Positions 53,601 to 64,000 of a stretch of DNA of 64,000 bases are shown piece after piece. Where the stretch lies: assembly GCF_000189635.1 (NCBI RefSeq), contig NW_002476563.1:62001-126000 (forward strand). The letters are read 5' to 3'. Origin of the DNA: Tetrahymena thermophila SB210 (lineage: Eukaryota; Ciliophora; Oligohymenophorea; Hymenostomatida; Tetrahymenidae). A model generated the notes under the pieces. The model saw only the letters and a list, made by a program, of their open reading frames with translations. It made no database searches and was not told the origin of the DNA. The number at the start of each line of letters is the position of its first letter. Within the stretch, counting starts at the first letter, position 1. Both the position numbers and the translations under genes were made by a program.

Positions 53601-56600
53601 TCCAAAATCCTTATTTTAAAGTAATTTAGCTTCCTAAACAAGAAATGCAAGATGAATAATCACAAGGCTTGCATTATATATTATTTGTATTTGAGTTTGG
53701 ATCTTCAATTGAATATGTACCATTTTAACATGTTTAACAGTTTGCTAATGAACAAGATGTGCAAGCTGATTATATTATTTCTCCTATTTAACAATATCTA
53801 AAGTTGTAATCTATATAAATAGTTAAAGTATCAGTAAATCCTTGTGTTAAATTAGAAAACAAGTGAAATCCTTTAAATTACAAAACTGCTCTCCCTATTT
53901 TACCTAATTGCCCTTATTTTTTATAAAGTTTATTCAAATCTACCCAGATTTTTTGCAATTGTTTATTTTAATATAACAAATATACCATAAATCCTCAAAA
54001 AATTTGATTTGATGATAAATAATGAGGATAAATAAAAAAAACTACATATTTCTTATTCAAGAAATAATTATCCTATAATAGGTATATTAGAATTTATGAG
54101 AATCAATGGTATTTATTTATTAAAAAATTACCTGATACTTAGTACTAATTTAAAAGAAATTCATCAAACTCAAAAGATTAAATTGTTGCGCCCTATAACT
54201 TCAAGTCAATTTACCTTAAATCTTGGATATTATTTAAAATATATAACTCTTAGAGCTCAACAAAATATTAAGAAAATTCTTATATTATTTTATCTGGGAC
54301 ATTTTCTGAACTCTAAAATTTTACTTAACTTCCTTCTTCATCTAAGATGTTTATTTTCAAAATATTATTTTGCGTTCCACTTTATATATCTTTAAAAGTA
54401 TATATTGATCCATTTTGTAAAGACTGATTATTAATTTTAACGCTTTAAGGATAAGAACAGAAATTGTTACCATAGAATTAACCTTAATTATTTATGCATT
54501 CATTTTAATAAGCAGTACCACACGAATCTTTAACTGAGCTGTTACTATTTTTTTTAAGGAATTAAGGTATAAAGTTCAAGTACCTAGCTACTCCTCCAAT
54601 AATAGCTTTGTTTCTTTCAAAAGTGCTATTCGATATCTAGATATTTGAGTCATTAAGTAAAAAAACTCCACCATTTTCTCTTGCTGTATTATTCGTAAAG
54701 GTTACATTATTTAACTGACCATCACACATGTTAATAAAATATAGTGATCCTCCATCTTTATTTTAATATAATAAATCATTAATAATTGTAAAAATTCTGA
54801 ATAATTACTTTAAGCTTCATTTTCAAAAAATTAACTATTTTATATTTCAACATAAGAAGACTCAAAATAAAAGACACCTCCTCCGTATTATGTAGAATAA
54901 AGTTTATTTGAAGTAAAATATGATTAATCTATTAGCACTTAGCTTTAGGTAATAAAAATTGGTGAAAAGTTTTATAATTAATTATCTTCTAGCTTAAAAT
55001 TCTTTATTTAAATCTGCTCTGAAATAAGTGTTATTAAACCAGTAGTTGAGTTGCTTAATTAATTTTTCATAGATATAATTTGAAAATCAATAAAGGAAAA
55101 ATTAGCATATATCATATAGCTATCTGGAATTAAGTATTTATTTGACTCTATTTTACTCAAAGACATTCCAAAGTAACTATTTTTTACTTACAAATTATTA
55201 ATTAAGGAGTTTTGAGATTATTATAAAAAATAATTGTCATAAATTATTGCTAGATTTATATTATTATTAAAATTTAAATAGGTAAAATTAATATTATTCG
55301 ATATTACAGTTTACAATAAGATAGAGAGCTATGTGCTAACATTATCAAAAATTTCATTTAAATCCATAGTAATTGAATATGCGTACTAAATTAAAAAGAA
55401 ATTAGTCGATTTTATTTTATTATTTGCAATCTTATTATTTCTAAATATAAATTCTGAATCTTTATCATAATTAACACTGTTATTAAAAGTAAGAAATTGT
55501 TTTGTATTAATATTATTATCAGTAAAGTAGCTCTCTTCTATTATTAAAAGTTCTGTGTTTTCAATATTTAAGGAGGTTTAAATATCTTGATTAATTATAC
55601 TGACATTATTAAAATGAAATAATTACAGGTTTTAAACATTTAAAGATTGGTTTTAAAAGATTATTTAACATGAAAGAAATTATAATTTTTATAATTAAAC
55701 ATTTCCTAATTATTGCTATTATTATTCTTCTTCTTGAAAATAAACTATTAAATTTTATAACTATATTTCTACTAATGTTTATGAATTGATTAACTAATTT
55801 ATATTTATACTTCCTTCAACAGATTTTGAATAATTAGCTCCGTTTATTATAAGTTAAATTTGCATATCTACTTTAGAATCCAATACTGGAAATCCTTTAA
55901 ACTTAAAATTTTAATACATATTTATGAGAATTTTATGTTACTGATAGGATTCGTAGTTTATCAAACTATTTTTCCTCAAATTTTAATATTAGCTTAGTCT
56001 TTTATATAATTAAAAATAATCAGCATCATTAGTATTATATTAGCATGACATTTACCCCAAGGTATCTGCCATCATATAATTGATACCATTGTAATTATAT
56101 GAAAGAACACTTATTATATAATCAAATCCTACTTATTCAACTTTTAAATAAATATTTTCATAAAATTAGTTTCTATTTAGAAATTATTATACAACGCTCA
56201 ATTATATCGATTCAGGATTTTCATTAGAAGAAATTATTGAAAAAGTCTACCCAAATTACACAAAGATTTGCTAATTTTAAAGAAGAGTAGCTTTCCTTTT
56301 CATAAAATTGGTCTCCACTAGAAAATTGCTCTGATAGAAATTTATTAATTCAAATGATTAATAATCATATAGAATATAGTAGAAATCAGAACTCACTAAA
56401 ATCAATTAGTATTCTGGTTAAAGTATAATTTACTAATATGTCTACCAACGAGATGCTGTTTAAATAAGTTACAGTAAAGTAAATTATTCATAATCATCGT
56501 TTTTATAGATTTGGCAATAGTTTACATTTTGCAAGTTTACTAAAATATAATCGGAATTTACAATAATTTAAAATATAGGAAATCCTAAATGAATTTATCT

Positions 56601-59600
56601 TTAAACTTTTACATTATTATTTTCGACTAGGTATTAAACTAATTAACTATCAAAAGAGTAACTAAAAATTATTTAATCAGTATATATTATCAAATCTATT
56701 ATAGCTAGCTGATGAATTTTTGGAAATTATTTTGTTATTAAACCTGTTGAACTTTCTACAAAAGCAATAGAGTGGTTGACAAATATAATAATAAATTCAG
56801 TTGATTGTAAAATACTATTGAAAAACTTATATAACGGCATATCTAATTACTTCTGGTATAATTTTAAGAAATCATATTTATTACCAATCTAACTAATTTA
56901 ATACGATGTAATTTAATTATTATATCCGCATACAATTATATCTTATTTGTTAACACTGTGAGAGCATTCTACTTAAATTTTTTGAATTAGCTCTAAATTT
57001 TTTTTTTAGATTAAATTAATCTACTTTGTAGTGACTAAAACAAAAATATCTTCGTTTATTAAATATATCGTATTGTTACATCTATCGCTAAATTATAATA
57101 TAGGCCCATTTTCTGCCTGTTAATCCATTAAAGACCATTTTTAAATATTACCATCAGACCTAGTATAATATAGACTATTATTTTCTTCATCAAAAGCATA
57201 ACTTATAATAGAAGATGATCTATTAATAATCTAAAAATAACTATTTTGTATAGAAAACTCGTATTCCCAAAACTTTACTGTTTAATCATTCGAAAATGAA
57301 ATAATCTAAAATAATTGATTATAAATTTTCTGTATTTTGAAATATTTTAAAAATGAAAATGTACCTAAAATGAGTTCTAATTAAGTATAAAAGAATTTAT
57401 GACATCTTTATGCTAGTCAAAAACTTAAATAACATTCAGTAAAGGAAATGAAAGCAAAACTATTCTAAAATTAGAATCTGAAATAATTAAAATTTAATTA
57501 TCCTTTTATTTAATAATAATAATATAATTAATTTCTAATTAAATAAAATACTTACTAAATCTAAATATCCATTTTAAATTTAGGCTATGTTTTTATATTA
57601 AAAAAGTGGTATTTGAGCATTTTAAGGATTATATGACCATATTTATACTTTATTATCTAAACCCATGCTCCCAAATCTTTAATTAATAGGATCTAGAACT
57701 ATTGTTTTCACTTAACCCTATTATAAAAAATAGAAAGTAAGTACAGATTAAAATAATATTAAACAAACTTATTACTTGGTGAATAGGAAACTGCTTTCTA
57801 AAAATGTAGCTTTTAGAAGTGATATTGAAATTCCAAACATATCCATCTTAGTCAAAAGTAAGTATACATTAATTAAGCCTGTCATATGCTCCATCGTTTC
57901 CTTGTAAGACTTAAATTATGTTAACTTATTAATCTATACTACTTAGTTAAACTAACAATGGAAACCCATCTAACTTTTTTAATAGTTGATAATTTAAATT
58001 ACTTATTATTTTTAAAATTTATTAAATAAACTTAATAATATTTTATTTAAAAATAATATAATTTTCTTTTTAAAAGGATTTATTAAATTGAATACTGTAA
58101 TACTATATTTAATTCAGTTAATTTATAATTTAATTAGGGGTAACTAGTTTTTATTATTTTTTAAAACAATTTAAAATTAAAAAATTTAACTAAAATTAAA
58201 ACTCATAATTCTGAACATTTGATTTTTTAGTTCACTAAAGTGATTTTGAACTTCTTTTAAACGATTATAATTTTTAACACCTGTAAAGCTATAAATCAAT
58301 CAAAAATTAATTATTAATTAAAAAATAATAATAATAATAATAATAATATCACAAAAAAATAATAACAAATATCTTCTATTCCTTTCAATCCAAAAAGTGA
58401 ATTAGATTAACTTCTTTCTTGCTATATCCCTATTACTACAAGAGATAATAAATAAAATTAATTTTGCTATGACACCTAAGCTTTACGATACATTGTGATT
58501 ATTTATAATTATTTTTTGCTAGGTGGATTCTATCAATAAACTTTAATCAACATTAGAATATCCTAATAATAAAATATTTTTTTTTTAGTACTATTAAAAT
58601 ATATCTTAATTTTCAACCATTTTAATTTTTTCATTTTGGGCAAATTATTAAATTTTAAGCCAAAAAATTTTTTATAGGCTAATGTTAAAGTGAATTAGAA
58701 TATAGGAGAATTTAGAGTATTTTTAAAATGATAAAAAGTTTAAAATTTACTCCGAATAACATTAAAAAGTTGTTTGTTTAGTCAATTATAATTCGAGATA
58801 CAGAGTAAATCTAAAGCAAATGTTAATAATTTTTAAGCAAATAGAAATTATTAATTGAAATATCGTTCTTCCATACATAAATACTCCCACGTCCACAACC
58901 AGAGATTATTCTGTTGTTTTATATATCCACAGCAAAAGCGCTAACACTTTAGCAATCGGTAGGATCATGCTAAAGTAACTCTATAAAATGTAATTCTGGA
59001 TAGCTATGTATAGCTATAGTGTTATCTAAAGAAGAGGTCACAATGATATCCCATTCGTAAATAATATTTAATTGATTTATTTATTAAAGATGCTTTTAAA
59101 CACATATTATTAATATAAAATTATGAAAAATTACATGAAAAAATAAAATTACTTTAAATTAAGAGACTCTAATCAGATTATATGTATAAAGATCATACTA
59201 ATACACTATATTAGTATAAATAAATATTATGTTTTTTTTCTAATCTATAACTCCTCCTTAAGTTTACTCTACAAATTAAATTTATTTCATTAATTTTTTC
59301 TAAGTGTAATCAATAAAATAAATCATAATCCCTGAGGCGTATAGAATTTTTTTATAAGAAGTGTTTATCTAAAATGTAGAGATTGTAATTTAATTAGTCT
59401 CCATCCAATCACAAACCTATTAATAAGCATAATATAATAAATGAGTTATTAAAGGGATTGAATTTACTAATTATAGAGATGAGTAATCGTAACTAAATAT
59501 TTGGTTTGTAGAAAGCAAAATAATTAATAATTTTTCTTCCTCATCAATTTAGATAGAGGAAACAGTAGAACTTAATTAATCAAGTTATTCATTTTTTAAA

Positions 59601-62025
59601 TAAATTTAAGATTAAACATCAATAAAAATAAGTTAGTTTCCATTAGAGACAACCAAGAGTAATTTTTCATCAAGAAGTAGTAAACACTAGTTTGGTATTG
59701 TGAATGCAAAATTAATCACTTTTAAATCATTAGTCTATTTGTTAATGAGGATAATTTGGTTTGGAGAAGCCATTAAAATAACCAAATATTATTTTCCATA
59801 GCAAACGTTTAAAGATACTTAATTTTACTTTTATATGAATGATAAACTTTTTATATTTATGTTTAAAGGATTTTCTATATCTACAATCTATTTGTAAAAT
59901 AATTTATAAAAATAAAATGTTTTCAATTTTTAACAAAAATTAATATTTAAATAAAATTTACTTATAATAATCCAACTATATTAAAAAGGATCAATGAGTT
60001 TGAAAAAGTATCAAAGTATGTTTAATTAGAATAGTAATTTTGTAAATTTAAAGTATTTATTTAAATTTGGTGATTATCCTATCCTTTTGTGAGCATTTGT
60101 ATCAAATTTTAATACACAATAATTGTTCCATACTAGCTTTAAAAAATTTCTACTGTGTAATTAGTAATTGGTGAATCATAGAGTAAATTAAATTTTTTAT
60201 AATTAAAAACAAATAATTTTTAGCTTAAATCAATAACTAAAATAATTTCTAAATTATTGTCATAATAAATTTAGTTAACTTTGAAGTCATTATCAAAATT
60301 TAGAGTTTATAAAAAAGTTCCATCAAGATAGGTTGTTATTACTAAATAATTTTAAGGAGTCTAAAATGGCCAAATATATATTTAATCTCCTTACTATTTT
60401 AAAAAAATAATTTATTTTTAGAATTTTGAATTAAAAACAAAACCTTGTTAAATTATAATCTACTTTAAGTTGATAGATTATAGTACTAAGTCAGATATTC
60501 ACCCTTTGGAAAGCTAAAGTACCCTAATTTCCCTTAATTCTCAATCATGTAAATTCTAAGTAATTCATCATCAAAGTAAAGACCTTTTACTTATTCGTTT
60601 GGTATATCATTTGTCTAGAAGCAGCTTGTATGCCTTTTTATTTATCCATTTGTTATATCTATAAATACTATTCCATTAGATGTTAACGTTTTTAATATGG
60701 AACCTTCAAAAATAGCATTTGGAGTAACACCTAAAAGTAATCTTATTGATCATTAAATTGAAATTAGAAAGCTGTTTATAAAAAATGTAATATTTACTAT
60801 GAGCCTAAGCATTTGTTAAGTTGTATAACTCTATTTTCATTTACTACCACAGTTATCATTGTTTCTCCATAAAATACTGTGAAATCATCTCCTACAATTA
60901 GTTTAGTGTAATTTATCTATTTTAAATCTTGCAGAAGTAGAGCATTAAGATTATCATACACATGATAATCATTATAGTCGATCGATTATGTAGCAGGATT
61001 TATAAACTAAGAACCAAAATAAATCATTGAATTATTTCCACATACTATCAAAGATCGATCTTTTAAAAATCCATAGTCATTAATTTAATTTGGAGAGAAA
61101 AAAAGTAAATTAGGTTAATTAAAATTTTAATTCAAAGAGAAAATGGAATATCCACTTATATTATAACTTATGAATGTTAATCCTTAGTTTTATTAAAATT
61201 TCAAATGAGTAATATTTCCTAATTAAAATTAAAATATATTTTAAATTTCAAAATTAGTTTAGCTTATCATGTAAATGTTATTATTAGATGAAAGAACATA
61301 TATATAGTCTTAACTAAAATCACTTTCGCATTGAATTCCATCAGAATCTAATTTTATTTAAGAAGATTATTCAATTGAGCGAAGGTAGACCTTTTAAATA
61401 ATAATTAATTTCAAAACGAAAGACAATTAAAAAGTAGAGATAAAAAATAAGAAAATTAATGATTGTTTTTGAATATAATTTAATAAAAGAGGAAAAGTAA
61501 AATATATTTTACATAGTTATCTTTAGGGTAGTATAAAATATTTTTTTAAATGTTGTAACAGATTTAAATTTATAGTTATTAACTATTATCTACTGTCTCA
61601 TAGTTAAATTTAATAACTGTACTATTCTATTGATATAGACTTTATTAATATACATTAAAATTAATATCTATTATGTATATGAAAGTTTGTGCTAAAAATG
61701 GATCAGAAAAGTTGATTTGCTTATCAGTAAAAATAGAGTGAATTTGAATTTTTTTATCAGAAAAATAAGAAGTTGAATAAAAAAGACTAGCATCTGTAAG
61801 ATTCCACACTCCAAGTAATCCTTAGCTTCCATAATCTACCATTAGTTACTCATATATATCTTAATTTTTAAAGAATAATAATTCTCCTCCTTAAACATTA
61901 TAATCTCCTATTTTTCCTTAACAATTAGTAGAGGAATAACCTAAATCAATATCAAAAGGGCAAATTTCTTAAAATGATATTTTTATTAAATTTAAACAAG
62001 TTAAAATTATTAAAAGCTTATCCAT
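50630..62025 (-). CDS. G5: fifth full paralogue, first in the direction of transcription
   Basis: The ATG is at 62023-62025. Exon 1 is 61513-62025 (513 nt), exon 11 is 54809-57305 (2497 nt, a clean -3 against G1) and exon 17 starts at 52105. Domain order is as in G1. Intron 7 (57974-58750) is about 500 bases longer than in G2-G4 and contains an (AAT)n tract. The Cys-rich exon near 53645 has the extra Cys (CDYSSCISC) shared with G4. The C-terminal hydrophobic segment (EPYLMLFIYIIFMLAYYYC) differs in sequence from G2. Following that frame, the first TGA is 50630-50632, after a K/N/Q-rich stretch. This stop is less certain than that of G2, because G2 ends sooner and the two tails do not align beyond the hydrophobic segment. 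Confidence 0.8.
58325..58348. repeat. (AAT)n microsatellite in intron 7 of G5
   Basis: About eight AAT units lie inside the enlarged intron 7 of G5. Noncoding. Confidence 0.85.
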
Positions 62026-62245
62026 TTTTACAAAATAGTTATTTACTTATTATTTTTTTCTTATTGATTTGAAAAACTAATTTATATTTCAAATTAATCA
62101 TTTAAATTTATGATTATTTATTTATTACCAACTCCTAAAATTTACTCATTTGATCAATAAAAAATCTTGATTTTTAATTATATACAATATAAAAAGGGAT
62201 ATCTAATTAGCTGATTTTCCGACTTTATGAAAAAATAATTTTTAA
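62026..62245 (-). promoter_or_regulatory. Conserved upstream block of G5
   Basis: A diverged version of the G1 block (TTTGATCAATAAAAAATC and ATATAAAAAGGGATAT). It is the right-hand border of the array; similarity to the other copies ends near 62245. Confidence 0.45.
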
Positions 62246-62767
62246 AATAATTTAAAAAAAAGATATATAAAATAACTATTATTTGAAGGGGTTTAAAATA
62301 CTTTATTTTATTACATTACATTAATTTAAATTACTCATATATTTAAAACTAACTACAAAAGAATAAAGGAAGAAATTTATGATATTTTGAATATTCCATT
62401 ATTGTTATTTTTATAGATACAGTAATAAAATTGCACTTAGAAATTTTCATAATTATTTCCTAAATGTTATTTAATAGTTGAAAGATAAAAAATAAAAGAT
62501 TAAACATTTTTACTTAAAAAAAGAGCTTTAAAATAAAAGATATATTTTAATTAAAAAAGCAAATAATTCTTTAAAGCATACTTACTGATAGATGTATTTT
62601 TAGCTAAATATAAATTCTCAAATTTTATTAATGAATCATAAATTTAGTGCAAATTAAATCATAATATATTTAAATAAGATTACTTAAATTTATTTTGAAA
62701 AAAAAGTAAGTATATTTATTGTTTTGATAAATATAGTTAAACTTAGTTTTTATAACCAAAAAAAAGC
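62246..62767. other. Spacer between array and tRNA
   Basis: A+T-rich noncoding sequence with no similarity to the array and no coding signal that I can support. Confidence 0.5.
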
Positions 62768-62840
62768 GCTCGATGTAGGGATCGAACCTACGACCTTGCG
62801 GTTAACAGCCGCATGCTCTAACCAGCTGAGCTAATCGAGC
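62768..62840 (-). tRNA. tRNA-Asn (anticodon GTT)
   Basis: The minus strand folds as a 73-nt cloverleaf. The acceptor stem pairs GCTCGAT with ATCGAGC, the D arm is TAGCTCAGCTGGTTAGAGCA, the anticodon stem-loop is TGCGGCTGTTAACCGCA with anticodon GTT, and the T arm contains GGTTCGATCC. There is no intron and no encoded CCA. The internal A and B boxes fit polymerase III promoters. A T-rich run lies just outside the 3' end on the minus strand (plus positions below 62768). GTT reads the Asn codons AAC and AAT, which abound in the neighbouring genes. Confidence 0.97.
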
Positions 62841-64000
62841 TTAACAATTTTTTTAATTATAAGTTTAAGATCATTCATTTTGGTAATACAAAATAAATTT
62901 AAAAACTTTAAAAATTATTTTTATTTATATTTTTTGAAATAAATAGTGAACTTTGATTTGTAAATTATATATTTTAAATTCTTATTTTATTAAATACACC
63001 ATAAATTAATTTAGTATTTCATAGGATTTATTAATTAGTTTCTAAAGTTTACTTAATTTCATATTAATTTTCAAAATTATTAAAAATTAAGCCTTTATAG
63101 GACTTATTATAATAAAATTTATAATACATTCTTTACTTATTTATCTGATAGATCTTATCCATTAGTTTTAATAATGTATTTTATATTTTAAGTAAAGTTC
63201 ATCTAGAAATTTTCTTTTGAAAAAAATTAAAAAAAATTATCCAAAATAAAAAAATTAATTAGAAAAATATTTTATCTATAAAAGATCTTAAAATAAATAA
63301 ATGTATTTATAATAGAACTTTTTAAAATATATCAATCAATATAATACTGTTTATTCTATTTACTTCTAAAATAAAAATATTAGGAGGTGACACTGAATTT
63401 TTTACTTGTACTCTCTTTTATAAAGGCTAATATTTTAAGTAAAAAAAAAAAATAAATTTAAAATTCCTTTTAAAATGTTAAAATGAATAATTTAATATTT
63501 TTTGATGATAGTATTTCTTTTTAAAAGTAATAAAATAACAATATATAAAATATCATAATTCATAATCACTTGACAAGTCTTTTATCTTTTTAATATTTGT
63601 TTTTAGATTATTAAACTAATAATTTTTAAAAAGTTTATATTAAAATAACAGCTAACTAAATAAATAGCACATGAATAAATAAACTATTAAAAAAGAAAAA
63701 TTTTTTCATCAATTATTAATGTTAAAGTTAAAATAATGATAAAAAGAGTTAATATTTTTATGTAAAGTATTATTTTGTTTGAAATTTTATCAATAAAAAT
63801 TATTATTAAAATAGAAGTATTTTCCTTTCAAAAATCATCACTTTTAATAATTTTTTTATTGAATTACGAAACAAATTTTGTTTTTCGTTCAATATTTATC
63901 AATTAATTTGATAAAAATAATTCATTTTATATTGAGAAAACGTTTGTTTATTTTTATGTCTTTATCATTTAATTGTGTCTTTACTTACTTTTAAAATTAA
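62841..64000. other. Gene-free A+T-rich end of the window
   Basis: I see no coding region, RNA gene, telomere repeat or copy of the array here. Open frames are short or of low complexity. Confidence 0.5.

Noticed and set aside
1..62025. Toxin or viral surface protein reading of the Pmp-like repeats
   Set aside because: The GG..FxxN repeats are a generic right-handed beta-helix pattern. The eukaryotic introns and multipass anchor do not support a bacterial autotransporter or viral origin.
1..64000. CRISPR array, prophage, integron or bacterial operon
   Set aside because: There are no short spaced repeats, bacterial ribosome binding sites or bacterial gene families. Introns and the ciliate code exclude a prokaryotic source.

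Overview
The window looks like nuclear DNA of a ciliate that reads TAA and TAG as glutamine and keeps only TGA as stop; a Tetrahymena-like oligohymenophorean is the best guess. It is very A+T-rich by eye. The large exons contain many in-frame TAA/TAG codons but stay free of TGA, and they are separated by GT...AG introns of about 50 to 830 bases. Introns this long argue against Paramecium. No telomere repeat is seen.

Nearly the whole window is one head-to-tail tandem array on the minus strand. It holds five large paralogous genes, each about 11 kb: G1 (runs off the left edge, up to 10892), G2 (11363-22432), G3 (about 27184-37971), G4 (about 38789-49991) and G5 (about 50630-62025). A truncated copy (23077-24585) has lost its start codon. 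From the G1 splice pattern and the complete 3' end of G2, the full product is about 3,000 residues from 17 exons. In order it has a signal peptide, a long secreted beta-propeller/WD-like region, a right-handed beta-helix region with Pmp-like GG..(F)xxN repeats, a Cys-rich furin/EGF-like segment, several membrane spans, a Q/N-rich cytoplasmic tail and a last hydrophobic segment at the C terminus. I know of no named gene for this; ciliate genomes carry many anonymous proteins with the last four parts. A surface sensor, adhesin or antigen family is an inference.

Between the truncated copy and G3 lies a plus-strand remnant of a pogo/jerky-type (DDE_1, CENP-B-like) transposase, about 25031-27056, broken by frameshifts but with its three catalytic aspartates still readable. 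A conserved block of about 200-250 bases sits upstream of G1, the truncated copy, G3, G4 and G5. Upstream of G2 it is replaced by unrelated C/T-rich sequence. To the right of the array are a tRNA-Asn(GTT) gene on the minus strand (62768-62840) and gene-free A+T-rich DNA to the end of the window.

The copies are mosaic. G1 resembles G3 at the 5' end, G2 and G4 share a 300-base intron insert, and G4 and G5 share an extra codon in exon 1 and an extra cysteine pattern. Length differences in the exons measured across copies (1, 11 and 12) are multiples of three, so most copies appear to be kept as coding genes. The C-terminal ends are less stable: the G2 stop is lost in G3, and an (AT)n tract shifts the frame in G4.
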